Notes: generated from the sequence alone by a model not told the origin. A stretch of 64,000 bases of DNA from Shimia abyssi (GCF_003014475.1 NZ_PYGJ01000005.1:124001-188000), one strand, 5' to 3'; counted from the stretch's first letter, positions 8,458 through 18,133 are shown. Program-made: numbers and translations.

Positions 8458-9900
8458 TCAGGCGTCCTCGTTCTTATTTTGCGGGGCGGGATGACCCAGT
8501 TTGCGCACAGCGTCAACCACCTTGGCCAACCCCATAGACAAAGATCCCTTGGCCAGCAAACAATCGCCTGCATCCACCAGATGCCGCATCTGTGCGGCCA
8601 ACTCATCGCTCGTCTCGGTCCAAAGGCCGCGCTTTGTCTCTGGCAGCGCGTCATGCAGATGCCGCATCAGCGGCCCCACACAATGCACCACGTCAATCGC
8701 GGCCATTGCCGGGTGCGCGGCCAGCCCCGAATGCATCTCCACCTCTTGCGGCCCCAACTCTTTCATATCTCCGACCAATGCGATCCGCCGCCCTTTGCCA
8801 ATCCGCCCAATCCCGTCTTTAACCGCCGCCGCCGCCAGCACATCCAGCGCCGCGCCCAGCGAGGTCGGGTTCGCGTTATACGCGTCATCAATCAGCTCTA
8901 GTGTCTGCTCCCGCTCTACGGGGTCCAGCCAGATCGTCTCTCGCACCCCACGGCCGGCATATGGCACCCAACGGCCCAATTCGCTCGCCGCAATCGCCAG
9001 ATCCGCGCCCAATGCCTCAATTGCGGCCAATGCCCCTAGCGCGTTCATGGCAAAATGCGCGCCCGCACTGGCAATCTTGAACACCAATGGGGCCCCATGC
9101 ACTTCTGCCTGTGCGACTGTGGTGTCCCCGGAAAGTGTCACGGCCTCCAACCGCCAGTCTGTCGCGGTTTCACCAAACGTCACCTGCAAAGCGCCTACGT
9201 CTTGCGCATGCGCACGCAGCACAGCCGCCGTCTCGATATCGGCGTTCAGAACGGCCACACCTCTGGGCTCCAGCCCGTCAAATATCGCCGCCTTCTCGCG
9301 CGCGATCCCGGCGACATTGTCAAACGCCTCAAGATGCACCGCCGCCACGGTTGTTACCATCGCCACGTGCGGACGGGTCATGCGCGCCAGTGGCTCTATC
9401 TCTCCGGGATGGTTCATGCCAATCTCGATCACCGCATATTCGGTGTCGCGCGGCATCCGCGCCAACGTCAGCGGAACCCCCCAGTGGTTGTTGTAACTCG
9501 CAACGCTGGCATGAGTCCGCCCCTGCCGGATCAGCATCGCACGCAGCATTTCTTTGGTTGAAGTTTTCCCAACAGACCCGGTCACAGCCACAACGCGCGC
9601 CTCTGTGCGTGCGCGTCCCGCGCGGCCCATCGCCTCCAATGCCCCCATCACGTCGTCAACCACCAAAAGCGGCGCATCCTCGGGCACCCCTTCAGGCACA
9701 TGGCTCACCAAAGCTGCCGCCGCGCCGTTCTCCAGTGCCTGTGCGACAAATTCGTGCCCATCCCGCGCCGCCGTCAGCGCAACAAACAGATCGCCCTGTT
9801 CAATGGTGCGCGTGTCAATCGATATCCCACTACAAACCCACTCCCGTGTGACGCGACCACTGGTCGCGACCATAGCGTCGCTCGACGTCCAAAGACTCAT
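8458..9900 (-). CDS. murF: UDP-MurNAc-tripeptide:D-alanyl-D-alanine ligase MurF
   Basis: MurF adds D-Ala-D-Ala to complete the peptidoglycan pentapeptide precursor. The 480-aa protein has the P-loop TGSVGKTSTKE near residue 108, the motif DDAYNANPTS, and GDMKELG in the C-terminal domain, all typical of MurF. It overlaps murE by ATGA at 9897-9900 and abuts mraY. The position murE-murF-mraY is the usual dcw order. Confidence 0.96.
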   Translation of the reverse strand: MSLWTSSDAMVATSGRVTREWVCSGISIDTRTIEQGDLFVALTAARDGHEFVAQALENGAAAALVSHVPEGVPEDAPLLVVDDVMGALEAMGRAGRARTEARVVAVTGSVGKTSTKEMLRAMLIRQGRTHASVASYNNHWGVPLTLARMPRDTEYAVIEIGMNHPGEIEPLARMTRPHVAMVTTVAAVHLEAFDNVAGIAREKAAIFDGLEPRGVAVLNADIETAAVLRAHAQDVGALQVTFGETATDWRLEAVTLSGDTTVAQAEVHGAPLVFKIASAGAHFAMNALGALAAIEALGADLAIAASELGRWVPYAGRGVRETIWLDPVEREQTLELIDDAYNANPTSLGAALDVLAAAAVKDGIGRIGKGRRIALVGDMKELGPQEVEMHSGLAAHPAMAAIDVVHCVGPLMRHLHDALPETKRGLWTETSDELAAQMRHLVDAGDCLLAKGSLSMGLAKVVDAVRKLGHPAPQNKNEDA

Positions 9901-11378
9901 GCCAGCCCCCCATCCAGCGCTGCCACAGCAACACTTGCCTGTTCACAATCGTCAAAGGGCAATACATCGTCCCCTATGATCTGCCCACTCTCATGGCCCT
10001 TGCCCGCAATCAGCAACGCATCCCCCGGCCCAAGCGCATCCACCGCGCGCAAAATCGCCTCGGCGCGGTCGCCCACCTCGGTCGCATCCGGCGCACCCGC
10101 CATCACCATAGCCCTGATGCTGGCCGGATCTTCGCTTCGGGGATTGTCGTCGGTCACAAAAACCACATCGGCATTTTCCGCCGCTGCCTGCCCCATCAAC
10201 GGCCGCTTGCCGGCATCCCTATCTCCGCCCGCGCCGACAATCGCCACCAACTGCCCCATCACATGCGGCCGCATCGCCCGCAGCGCGGTTTGCACCGCAT
10301 CTGGTGTATGGGCATAATCCACAAACACCGCCGCGCCGTTCAATCGCGTCGCCGCCAACTGCATACGCCCCCGCACCGTGGTCAACTCGTGCAGCACTTC
10401 AAAAACCCGTTCGGGCTCAGCCCCACATCCTATCGCCAACCCGCTGGCCAGCAACACATTTTCAGCCTGAAACCCACCGATCAGCTCGAGCCGCGCCTGA
10501 TAGCTGCGCCCACGAAACGAAAATCGGATATCCTGCCCGGTATTGTCTAATCGCTGCCCCAGCAGTGCCAGATCCGCGCCATCGCGCCCCACCGTGATCA
10601 CCTCTTGGCCTCGCGCCTTGGCAATCGCCGCCATATCTACGCCACGCGGATCATCAATATTAATCACCGCCACGCCGTCCTCACTCAGGACCCGCGCAAA
10701 CAGCCCCGCCTTTGCGTCAAAATAGTCTTCAAAGCTATCGTGATAATCCAGGTGATCTTGCGTGAAATTCGTGAACCCAGCCGCTCGCAACTGCACGCCA
10801 TCCAGCCGCCGCTGCGCCAAACCGTGACTGGAGGCTTCCATCGCTGCAAATTCGACACCGGCTGCGCTGCACGCCGCCAATGTGCGGTGCAGCGTGATCG
10901 GCTCGGGCGTGGTGTGCTTCAACGGAGCTTCGAAATCACCTTCAACCCCAGTTGTGCCCAGATTGACCGCTTCCAGCCCCAGCGCCTGCCAGATTTGGCG
11001 CAGAAACGTCGCCACCGACGTCTTGCCGTTGGTGCCTGTCACTGCCGCCATAATCCCCGGCTGCCCGCCAAACCAAAGCGCCGCAGTGTAAGCAAGTGTC
11101 TGGCGCGGATCTTCGGCGATTACCACCGCAACCCCGGCTTCCTCCAGTTCCGTTTCGGCAATCCGCGCACCTTCGGCGTCGGTTAAAACCGCCTCTACCC
11201 CCATGCGCAGTGCGTATTTAATGAACTCGCCACCATGTACCCGCGTCCCCGGCAATGCGGCAAACAGATATCCGTCGCGCGCCTCGCGACTGTCCACAGC
11301 CAGCCCGGTTATGTCCGGATTCAGTCCTCTTGCAGCCGTCAGTCCTAGGTCTGAAAGCTGTCTCACCGGTCCCGCCAT
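9897..11378 (-). CDS. murE: UDP-MurNAc-tripeptide synthetase MurE (meso-diaminopimelate type)
   Basis: MurE adds the third residue of the stem peptide. The P-loop is TGTNGKTS, near residue 112. The motif DDNPRSEDP near residue 410 contains the DNPR signature that selects meso-diaminopimelate rather than lysine, as expected for a Gram-negative cell. The length of 493 aa is normal. It begins 20 bp after ftsI and overlaps murF by four bases. Confidence 0.96.
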   Translation of the reverse strand: MAGPVRQLSDLGLTAARGLNPDITGLAVDSREARDGYLFAALPGTRVHGGEFIKYALRMGVEAVLTDAEGARIAETELEEAGVAVVIAEDPRQTLAYTAALWFGGQPGIMAAVTGTNGKTSVATFLRQIWQALGLEAVNLGTTGVEGDFEAPLKHTTPEPITLHRTLAACSAAGVEFAAMEASSHGLAQRRLDGVQLRAAGFTNFTQDHLDYHDSFEDYFDAKAGLFARVLSEDGVAVINIDDPRGVDMAAIAKARGQEVITVGRDGADLALLGQRLDNTGQDIRFSFRGRSYQARLELIGGFQAENVLLASGLAIGCGAEPERVFEVLHELTTVRGRMQLAATRLNGAAVFVDYAHTPDAVQTALRAMRPHVMGQLVAIVGAGGDRDAGKRPLMGQAAAENADVVFVTDDNPRSEDPASIRAMVMAGAPDATEVGDRAEAILRAVDALGPGDALLIAGKGHESGQIIGDDVLPFDDCEQASVAVAALDGGLA

Positions 11379-11398
11379 CTGCTCTGCCCTTTTTCGGC

Positions 11399-13183
11399 TT
11401 AGTTTGATGTCAGCGTTATATCAGGCAGCGCCCCGGGTTCAACGTCAGGCCGCAGTCCCAACAATGGCGCAACCCGGGCAATCATCTCTGCCGCCACCGG
11501 CACCGCTGTCCAACCAGCCGTGCGGCGTGGTTCCGGCCCGGATGTCTCAACCGGTTCGTCCAATGCGACGATCAGAACATATTTCGGATCATGCGCCGGG
11601 AACATCGAGGCAAAAGTGGCGATCACCTTATCCTCATAATATCCGCCGCCGTTTTCCTTTGGTTTGTCCGCCGTACCGGTCTTGCCGCCAACCGCATAGC
11701 CCGGCACGTCGCCAAAGCTCGCCGTGCCCTCGGTCACGACCAACCGCAACATGCGCCGCGCTTGTGCCGCACTCGCCTCAGACATCACACGTGGCCCATC
11801 CTGTGGCGTATCCCGCTTTAGCAATGTCGGCAAAACCCGCTTACCCCCATTGGCAATTGCCGCATATCCAGCTGCCAAATGCAGCGGGCTTGCCGAAATG
11901 CCATGTCCATAAGAGATTGTCATCGTTGACAATTCCGACCAGTTCTTGGGCAACATCGGCTGAGCCCCGCGTGCCTCGACCACCTCAACAGGCGTCGGTT
12001 CAAAGAATCCCAGATCGCGCAAAAAACCCTGCTGCCGCTTGGCACCAATCACTTGCGCCATGCGTGCCGTACCGATGTTTGACGATTTCACGATAATCTT
12101 GGTCAACGTCAGCTGCGAGCCATAGTTGCGGAAATCACGGATCTTGAATTTGCCCCAACGAAGCGGCCCCGCCGTCTTGATCAACGTCTCAGGATTTGCC
12201 AGCCCCAACTCCATCGCCTGCGCAGCTGTGAAAATCTTGAAGGTCGAGCCAAGCTCGTACAACCCCTGAATGGCGCGATTAAACAGCGGGCTGTCAGCTG
12301 CGTGGCCTTGGGTTGGCGGACGCGGACGGTCATTCGGATCAAAATCTGGCAGGCTGACAATCGAGATAATCTCGCCTGTGTGCACATCCATCAAAACCGA
12401 CGACGCGCCTTTGGCATTGAGCAGCTTCATACCACCGTAAAGCACCCGCTCCGCCGCCGCCTGCACCGTCAAATCCAGCGAAAGCGTCAACGCCTTGCCA
12501 CCGTTTGACGGATCACGCAGCGCATCATCAAACTGCTTTTCCACTCCCGCAACACCGATCACCTCGGCGGCGTGCACGTCTTCTTTGCCAAAGCTTGCAC
12601 CACCCAATACGTGTGCCGCCAGTTTGCCATTGGGATAAAGCCGCATCTCGCGGTCGCCAAACTGCAAGCCGGGATCGCCAATGTCATGCACCGCCTGCTT
12701 CTGCTCAGGACTTAGTTTCTTGCGAATCCAGACGAATTTTCGCTTGCCGGTAAAATCCTTGATCAAACGTTCTTCATCAAGATCGGGAAAGATTTCAACC
12801 AGTTCCTTGACCACACGTTCCTTGTCGATCATGTGCGGCGGCTGCGCATAAAGCGAGCTGGTCTCAAGGTTGGTGGCCAGCAAACGCCCCTGACGATCCA
12901 CGATATCGGCCCGCTGTGCGACAATCCTATTCGCGGAATAGTTCGTGCGCGGCTCAACCGCTTCGGAATAGGTCACAATGCCCATGCGCGCGCCCACTGT
13001 GATGAACCCGCCAAGAAACAGGATCGCCATTATAAACAAGCGCCCTTCGGCCCGCGAACGGGCCTTATCGCGCATCTCTTCGTGGCGTTGGCGGATATTC
13101 TCGCGCTCGATCACATCCGGGTTTTCACCTGCATCGCGCGCCTTCAAAATCGACGCCAGCGGTCGCAGCGGTTTCCGGATCAT
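11399..13183 (-). CDS. ftsI: division-specific peptidoglycan transpeptidase FtsI (PBP3)
   Basis: FtsI cross-links septal peptidoglycan from the periplasmic face of the inner membrane. The 594-aa protein has a charged cytoplasmic N-terminus, one membrane helix around residues 48-68 (LFIMAILFLGGFITV), a class-B PBP dimerisation domain, and a transpeptidase domain with the active-site tetrad STFK, the SSN motif and KTGT. It overlaps the ftsL stop by ATGA. All catalytic motifs are intact. Confidence 0.96.
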   Translation of the reverse strand: MIRKPLRPLASILKARDAGENPDVIERENIRQRHEEMRDKARSRAEGRLFIMAILFLGGFITVGARMGIVTYSEAVEPRTNYSANRIVAQRADIVDRQGRLLATNLETSSLYAQPPHMIDKERVVKELVEIFPDLDEERLIKDFTGKRKFVWIRKKLSPEQKQAVHDIGDPGLQFGDREMRLYPNGKLAAHVLGGASFGKEDVHAAEVIGVAGVEKQFDDALRDPSNGGKALTLSLDLTVQAAAERVLYGGMKLLNAKGASSVLMDVHTGEIISIVSLPDFDPNDRPRPPTQGHAADSPLFNRAIQGLYELGSTFKIFTAAQAMELGLANPETLIKTAGPLRWGKFKIRDFRNYGSQLTLTKIIVKSSNIGTARMAQVIGAKRQQGFLRDLGFFEPTPVEVVEARGAQPMLPKNWSELSTMTISYGHGISASPLHLAAGYAAIANGGKRVLPTLLKRDTPQDGPRVMSEASAAQARRMLRLVVTEGTASFGDVPGYAVGGKTGTADKPKENGGGYYEDKVIATFASMFPAHDPKYVLIVALDEPVETSGPEPRRTAGWTAVPVAAEMIARVAPLLGLRPDVEPGALPDITLTSN

Positions 13184-13527
13184 GGCCGCGCCTCCTCTGC
13201 GGCGACATCCACTGCGCCGCTCAGGTCAAACTGCAAGTCACTTGGCGGATAGGCCACCTGATCAATTTTTCCAAACTGTTCCGGACGCAGCGGCAACAGC
13301 TGCAAGTCGTCATAGTTTATCTCGGCTAGATCGCGCAGACGCTCAGGGCGATTCAGATAGGCCCATTCGGCCTTCAACACCGCCAGCCGTGCGCGTGCCT
13401 CGCCAATCTGTCGCTGGATTGTATGGGTTTCGGCAATCGCGTTCTGCGTGCGGTAATTTTCCTGATAGGCCCACACAGCAAGGCCGATTACGGCCATTGC
13501 GGCGATCATATACAAGATTGTACGCAT
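13180..13527 (-). CDS. ftsL: cell division protein FtsL
   Basis: This is a 115-aa bitopic protein. It has a very short N-terminus, one membrane helix (ILYMIAAMAVIGLAVWAY), then a heptad-rich segment (residues about 25-65) suited to the coiled coil with FtsB. FtsL sequences diverge strongly, so the call rests on size, topology and position between rsmH and ftsI. The start ATG overlaps the rsmH stop as TAATG. It helps recruit and activate the septal synthase including FtsI. Confidence 0.9.
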   Translation of the reverse strand: MRTILYMIAAMAVIGLAVWAYQENYRTQNAIAETHTIQRQIGEARARLAVLKAEWAYLNRPERLRDLAEINYDDLQLLPLRPEQFGKIDQVAYPPSDLQFDLSGAVDVAAEEARP

Positions 13528-14516
13528 TACCGTCTTCCCCCCCGCGCTGAAGCCTCCAGCGTCGGCATACCCAATTCTTTACCCGAAATATCACCAGACG
13601 GCGCATCCGTGCGCCGCGCAATCCGCAACTTGGCCGAGCGCGAGCGCGGATTCACCGACAGCTCCGCGTCATCCGGCCCCACAGCCTTGCGTGTCAACAA
13701 TTCAAAGGCCGGAACGTCTTTCTCTACCTCGGGCGCATAGCGGTTCACATTGCCCTTGCGCCCCGCGCGCGCCTGCATGAAACGCTTGACCATCCGGTCT
13801 TCAATCGAATGAAACGTCACCACGGCCAACAATCCACCGGGTTTCAGCGCCCGCTCTGCTGCCATCAATCCGCGAAATAACTCACCATATTCGTCGTTCA
13901 CCGCGATCCGCAGACCTTGAAAGCTACGCGTCGCCGGATGGCTTTGCCCCGGCTTGGACCTTGGCAAACATCCTTCAACGATTTCCGTCAATTGCAACGT
14001 GGTCTTGATTGGCTCAACACCGCGCGCCCGCACAATCGCCTTGGCAATCCGGCGGCTTGCCCGCTCTTCGCCATAGTGAAACAGGATATTAGCAATCTCC
14101 GCCTCTTCGGCGTCATTCACGATATCCGCTGCCGACATTCCGTCCTGGCTCATACGCATGTCCAGCGGACCGTCCTTCATAAACGAAAACCCGCGTTCCG
14201 CTAGATCAAGCTGCATCGAGCTGACCCCAAGGTCCAGAACAACGCCGTCCAAATCCTGCGCGTATTCATCCATCTTGGAAAACACACCCGCAACCAGTTC
14301 CAGCCGGTCACCATAATCGCCAACCCACGGGGCGGCCATCTCAAACGCCAGCGGATCACGATCCACGCCATACACCTTGTCGGCACCCGCATCCAACAGG
14401 CTGCGGGTATAACCACCCGCACCAAACGTGCCGTCCAACCACCGGCCGTTAATCGGCGCACAGCGCGTCAAAATGGGGTCGATAAGTACGGGAATATGCG
14501 GTGCGTCAGACCCCAT
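13527..14516 (-). CDS. rsmH: 16S rRNA (cytosine1402-N4)-methyltransferase RsmH
   Basis: RsmH (MraW) methylates N4 of C1402 in 16S rRNA using S-adenosylmethionine. The motif [16 protein letters not shown] near residue 22 is the SAM-binding signature, and [11 protein letters not shown] and [12 protein letters not shown] are family-specific. I prefer the start [11 protein letters not shown] (329 aa), because homologues begin a few residues before PHIPVL and a weak GGTGA precedes it. An in-frame ATG at 14534 would add six residues and overlap mraZ by 17 bases. Confidence 0.94.
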   Translation of the reverse strand: MGSDAPHIPVLIDPILTRCAPINGRWLDGTFGAGGYTRSLLDAGADKVYGVDRDPLAFEMAAPWVGDYGDRLELVAGVFSKMDEYAQDLDGVVLDLGVSSMQLDLAERGFSFMKDGPLDMRMSQDGMSAADIVNDAEEAEIANILFHYGEERASRRIAKAIVRARGVEPIKTTLQLTEIVEGCLPRSKPGQSHPATRSFQGLRIAVNDEYGELFRGLMAAERALKPGGLLAVVTFHSIEDRMVKRFMQARAGRKGNVNRYAPEVEKDVPAFELLTRKAVGPDDAELSVNPRSRSAKLRIARRTDAPSGDISGKELGMPTLEASARGGRR

Positions 14517-14517
14517 C

Positions 14518-15009
14518 TCAGCCAAGATCACCATCCAGATAGATCGACGGGTCTAGGTCGGGATCGAACCCGTCCTCGTCCAGCGCATCAATCGAGGCGT
14601 CATATGCTTCAGGGTTCCAGATTTCGAACGTGTCCCCCGAGGAGACAAACCGCGCCAGCCCATCCAGCCCGATCTTTTCGCGCAGCTTGGCGGGCAAGAC
14701 AATCCGGCCTGTGTCATCCACGACGATCTCGCTCGATTGCGCCGAATAGAGACGCTCCATCGCCTTTCGCTTGGCGGATCCGCGCGGGAATTTACTGATT
14801 TTCTCGTCGACTTCATCCATGGCTTCGATTGTGAAACCTTCGATGTAGTCGCGGGTTGCGCCACCATAAACAAGGATCAGGCGCGGGGGCAGACCATCGG
14901 TCCAGTCCGGGTCGCAACTCTCGATGACACGGCGAAACGAGGCCGGGATAGACACCCTGCCCTTGCTGTCGACCTTATGGTCGCTTTCGCCTCTGAACCT
15001 GCGTGCCAC
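14518..15009 (-). CDS. mraZ: transcriptional regulator MraZ
   Basis: MraZ is the AbrB-like repressor of the dcw cluster and is normally autoregulatory. The 163-aa protein has two SpoVT/AbrB repeats: [14 protein letters not shown] near residues 13-27 and [14 protein letters not shown] near 100-114. An acidic C-terminal tail follows. The ATG is preceded by GAAAGGAACC. Upstream lie an attenuator-like hairpin (15068-15103) and several repeats of the TGGGN type recognised by MraZ in E. coli, which fits self-regulation. Confidence 0.96.
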   Translation of the reverse strand: MARRFRGESDHKVDSKGRVSIPASFRRVIESCDPDWTDGLPPRLILVYGGATRDYIEGFTIEAMDEVDEKISKFPRGSAKRKAMERLYSAQSSEIVVDDTGRIVLPAKLREKIGLDGLARFVSSGDTFEIWNPEAYDASIDALDEDGFDPDLDPSIYLDGDLG

Positions 15010-15059
15010 GGCGTGCCGGTTCCTTTCTCAAAAATCGCCCCGTTTTGCCAGAGGGTAGG

Positions 15060-15103
15060 AAGGAAAACGGCGAATTGATCTGCTGCCACTGATCAATTCG
15101 CCG
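15060..15103 (-). terminator. terminator/attenuator hairpin in the mraZ leader
   Basis: The arms CGGCGAATTGATC (15068-15080) and its complement (15091-15103) form a 13-bp perfect stem with a 10-nt loop. On the minus strand it is followed by TTTTCCTTCC. It stands upstream of mraZ, so it should end leader transcripts prematurely. A second small stem (CCCGCT/AGCGGG) lies at 15111-15124. Confidence 0.65.
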
Positions 15104-15270
15104 CCCTCGTCCCGCTCTAGCGGGTGTCCAGCTGCGCGCGCCACCTGGGGGGATGTCTGCTCGCCCGCGCGCCGGATCTCTCTAATTCGATGAAAGCGGG
15201 TGCCTGTATGAAACCTGACTTTGGAGTTCTGTGGGGTCTTAATCGCCCCTTATGTTCCCGTCCTCATCTT
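15062..15270 (-). ncRNA. upsM: UpsM-like leader RNA of the dcw cluster
   Basis: In Rhodobacter sphaeroides the dcw cluster is preceded by a long 5' leader that yields the sRNA UpsM by termination before mraZ. Here the leader position holds a 13-bp perfect stem followed by TTTTCCTTCC, ending about 55 bp before mraZ, and a MraZ-box triplet with a TATATG -10-like element near 15270-15300. A transcript of roughly 200 nt between them would match UpsM in position and size. I infer this from layout, not from sequence alignment. The 5' end is approximate. Confidence 0.5.
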
Positions 15271-15277
15271 GCATATA

Positions 15278-15300
15278 GGGATGACATGGGAATTCATGGG
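15278..15300 (+). promoter_or_regulatory. MraZ-box-like triplet, proximal
   Basis: GGG occurs at 15278-15280, 15288-15290 and 15298-15300, within AGGGA, TGGGA and TGGGG units separated by 5 nt. This is the spacing of the E. coli MraZ operator, but the repeats read on the strand opposite to mraZ. They overlap the likely leader promoter. Confidence 0.5.
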
Positions 15301-15459
15301 GATCAAGAAAAATCTTGCCTTCGACCTGCCTTAGTTAACTCCGAAAGCCGCCTTACATGGTTTTAAAGGCGCTCGATTCTCTGGAAATCACGCATATATG
15401 GTGCACAGATCGCAAAGGTTTGCGATATATAGTGCCTAGGCGCAGATACTCACTATGCA

Positions 15460-15482
15460 CCCAGCTAGTCCCATAAATTCCC
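15460..15482 (-). promoter_or_regulatory. MraZ-box-like triplet, distal
   Basis: On the minus strand, the coding strand of mraZ, three units TGGGA, TGGGA and TGGGT are separated by exactly 5 nt. This is a textbook match to the TGGGN direct-repeat operator known for E. coli MraZ, but about 450 bp upstream of mraZ. Confidence 0.55.
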
Positions 15483-15635
15483 AGATTTTCTGGAAAATTG
15501 CGGAAGCAAAGACGATCGACCTTCCAATTATCGCAGTTTTCGCCGCTAAAACTATCATTCCAAAGTGATTCGCAGTGCCAAGATTGACAAAATTCCCCGT
15601 TCTCACCCATTTCAGACCGACCACACCTCGCCCGG

Positions 15636-15648
15636 CCCATAAATTCCC
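15636..15648 (-). promoter_or_regulatory. MraZ-box-like doublet
   Basis: Two units, CGGGA and TGGGC on the minus strand, stand 10 bp apart with the same ATTTA spacer as the distal triplet. No third unit is in register. Confidence 0.3.
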
Positions 15649-15690
15649 GTATCACTCACCTGGGACAATACCGCCATCCGCCTTACGGCG

Positions 15691-15706
15691 TCCCATACTC
15701 TCCCAT
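15691..15706 (-). promoter_or_regulatory. MraZ-box-like doublet next to livF
   Basis: The minus strand reads TGGGA, a 5-nt spacer and TGGGA, about 10 bp downstream of the livF stop codon. It matches the MraZ repeat spacing but has only two units. Confidence 0.3.
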
Positions 15707-15715
15707 GTCCAGAAT

Positions 15716-16405
15716 TCAGACCCCTAGATACCGGTCCGTCACATCCGCGCTCAGCGCGTCAAAGCCGCCATCCCAGACTGCCACTCCTTTCTCAAGGATC
15801 ACCGCCCGGTCCGCCACCTGCCGCAACTCGGCCACCGACTTATCCACCACAAGGATCGCCAGCCCGGTCTCGGCTTTCAATCGTGCAATTGCCGCCCAGA
15901 TTTCCTGACGCACCACCGGGGCCAGCCCTTCGGTCGCCTCATCCAGAATAAGCAGTGTTGGGTTGGTCATCAGCGCCCGCCCAATCGCCAGCATCTGCTG
16001 TTCGCCCCCCGACAAAGATGCGGCAACCTGATCCCGCCGCTCCTCCAGCCGTGGGAACAGTTGCGCGACAGCTGCAAAACCCCACGCTCCGGCCCGCGCG
16101 GCGGCGATCAGGTTTTCATGCACGCTCAGGTTTGTGAAGCACCGCCGCCCCTCGGGCACCAGCCCAATCCCAGCCCGCGCCGCCCGAAAAGACGGCACTC
16201 GCGCCAGATCCTGCCCGTCAAACCGCACCACCCCGTCGCGGTGCCGCAGCAACCGACAGATCACCTTCACCGTTGTTGATTTACCCATCCCGTTGCGCCC
16301 CATCAGCGCCACGACCTCCCCCGCCTCGACCGTCAAACTGACATCAAACAACGCCTGGCTTGGTCCGTAAAACGCCGACACGTTTTCCACTTGCAGCAGG
16401 CTCAT
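15716..16405 (-). CDS. livF: branched-chain amino acid-type ABC transporter ATPase LivF
   Basis: This is a cytoplasmic ATPase subunit of a HAAT-family importer, 229 aa. Walker A is GRNGMGKST, the signature is LSGGEQQ and Walker B is LLILDEATEG. The GMGKST form and short length are typical of LivF. The start overlaps the livG stop by ATGA. It is the last gene of livHMGF. The transported solute cannot be read from the ATPase. Confidence 0.93.
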   Translation of the reverse strand: MSLLQVENVSAFYGPSQALFDVSLTVEAGEVVALMGRNGMGKSTTVKVICRLLRHRDGVVRFDGQDLARVPSFRAARAGIGLVPEGRRCFTNLSVHENLIAAARAGAWGFAAVAQLFPRLEERRDQVAASLSGGEQQMLAIGRALMTNPTLLILDEATEGLAPVVRQEIWAAIARLKAETGLAILVVDKSVAELRQVADRAVILEKGVAVWDGGFDALSADVTDRYLGV

Positions 16406-17157
16406 GGTGCGATCTCCTCGCCCAGATAAGCCTCGCGGACCAGCGAATTTGTTCTGATCTGGTCCACCGTTCCGGTCGCAATCACCTCGCCGTAAACCAG
16501 AACGCTGATCCTGTCGGCCAGCGCAAACACCGCGTCCATATCATGTTCCACCAACAGTATCGGCGCCTGTGCGCGCAGCTCATCCAAAAACTTGGTCAAC
16601 ACCTGCGTTCCATCTGCGCCCAGCCCCGCCATAGGCTCGTCCATCAGGAATGCGCGTGGCCTCAGGGTCAGCGCCACTGCCACCTCCAACTGGCGTCTTT
16701 GCCCATGAGAAAGCTCAGCCGTGCGCACCTGAGCCACATCACTTAGCCCCACCTGCGCCAACGCCGCCCGCGCGGCGTCCAGCAACGCCGCATCCTTCAT
16801 CACGGGCCGGAAAAACCGAAACACACCGCCGCGCTGCCCCAGAGCACCCAGAACCGCGTTTTGCAGCACCGTATATTCCATCGCCAGCGCCGAAATCTGA
16901 AACGTCCGTCCCATGCCCAGCCGCGCCCGCGCCGCCGTGCTCAACCCGGTCACATCCTGTCCACCAAATACAACGCGTCCCCGATCCGGCACCAATCCAC
17001 CAGTGATCTGCGCAATCAAGGTAGACTTGCCCGCCCCGTTGGGTCCAATCAACGCGTGAATCTCACCCATTCGCAAATCAAGGCTCACATCCTTGCTCGC
17101 CTGCACCGCACCAAAACTCTTTGAAATACCCTCAACTTTCAGGATCGGCTCAGTCAT
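16402..17157 (-). CDS. livG: branched-chain amino acid-type ABC transporter ATPase LivG
   Basis: This is the second ATPase of the importer, 251 aa. Walker A is GPNGAGKST, the signature is LSHGQRRQ and Walker B is RAFLMDEPMAG. I use the ATG giving MTEPILKVEG, because GGGAGG lies about eight bases upstream; a TTG two codons earlier is less likely. It overlaps the livM end by eight bases, pointing to translational coupling. Confidence 0.93.
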   Translation of the reverse strand: MTEPILKVEGISKSFGAVQASKDVSLDLRMGEIHALIGPNGAGKSTLIAQITGGLVPDRGRVVFGGQDVTGLSTAARARLGMGRTFQISALAMEYTVLQNAVLGALGQRGGVFRFFRPVMKDAALLDAARAALAQVGLSDVAQVRTAELSHGQRRQLEVAVALTLRPRAFLMDEPMAGLGADGTQVLTKFLDELRAQAPILLVEHDMDAVFALADRISVLVYGEVIATGTVDQIRTNSLVREAYLGEEIAP

Positions 17158-18133
17158 GGGCAACCTCCCGGCCCGCGATCAGCCCAAAAAGCCCCCCACG
17201 CGCAAACAGAACCACGCCCAACAGAATTGCCCCCAAATACACATGCCAATAGGCGCTCAGCCCACCCAAAACATGCTCTAGCAAGATAAACAGCACCGCC
17301 CCGGCCACGGGCCCAAACACGCGCCCCACCCCGCCAAGGATGACAAACACCATGATCTCGCCCGACGTCTGCCAGCTGAACATGGTTGGACTGACAAACC
17401 GATTCAGGTCCGCAAACAGCGCACCTGCCAACCCGGTGATTGCCCCCGAAATCACATAAGCCACCAGATACAGCCGATAGGGCACCTGACCAACCGCCTG
17501 CACCCGCGCCTCGTTCTGCCGCGCCGCGCTCAGCGCCAGCCCAAAGGGCGATCTGGCCGCGCGATACACAAAGAACAGCACCACCACCAACCATGTATAA
17601 CAGATGGCATAGAACTGGATCGGGTCCATCGTGTTCAGCCCGCCAAGCCCGTTGCGTACATAGATCGACAGCCCATCTTCCCCACCATAGGCAGGCCACG
17701 AGATGGCAAAGAAATAAAACATCTGTGCAAAGGCCAGCGTAATCATGATGAAATAAACTCCGCTGGTGCGCAGCGACAACGCCCCCAAACCCAGCGCCGC
17801 AATCGCCGAAACGATCACCGCCACCAGCCAGATCAACGGCATCGACTTAGTGCCTTCAATCACCAACCAGCCGTCTATTATTGGTGTATAGCTCTGCGCG
17901 TGAAAGGCAAGAATACCCATCGCATAGCCGCCAATCCCAAAAAACACCGCATGTCCAAAGCTAACCAATCCGCCCAGCCCCAACGCAAAGTTGAGCCCAA
18001 CGCCCGCAATCGCAAACACCACCGCACGTGTGGTCAGCGTGATCAGAAACGGCTCATCCACCGCATAGGCCCACAATGGAAACGCCAACAAGGCCGCCAT
18101 TAATGCGGCGTTCAACGTGGTCTCGCGCCGCAT
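17150..18133 (-). CDS. livM: ABC transporter permease LivM
   Basis: This is an inner-membrane permease of the LivM type, 327 aa, with about ten hydrophobic helices. It contains the family segment GGLVSFGHAVFFGIGGYAMG and the C-terminal coupling region with EIMVFVILGGVGRVFGPVAG. The ATG overlaps the livH stop as TGATG and GGGAG precedes it. LivH and LivM form the heterodimeric channel served by LivF and LivG. Confidence 0.93.
   Translation of the reverse strand: MRRETTLNAALMAALLAFPLWAYAVDEPFLITLTTRAVVFAIAGVGLNFALGLGGLVSFGHAVFFGIGGYAMGILAFHAQSYTPIIDGWLVIEGTKSMPLIWLVAVIVSAIAALGLGALSLRTSGVYFIMITLAFAQMFYFFAISWPAYGGEDGLSIYVRNGLGGLNTMDPIQFYAICYTWLVVVLFFVYRAARSPFGLALSAARQNEARVQAVGQVPYRLYLVAYVISGAITGLAGALFADLNRFVSPTMFSWQTSGEIMVFVILGGVGRVFGPVAGAVLFILLEHVLGGLSAYWHVYLGAILLGVVLFARGGLFGLIAGREVAHD

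Larger units (their letters stand above)
15271..15715. other. gene-free region between livF and the dcw leader
   Basis: About 445 bp without a credible gene, noticeably more A/T-rich than its surroundings. It holds the MraZ-box-like clusters and a small perfect stem at 15409-15426 (ATCGCAAA with its complement, GG loop). The short open frames lack ribosome binding sites and family-like sequence. Confidence 0.6.
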
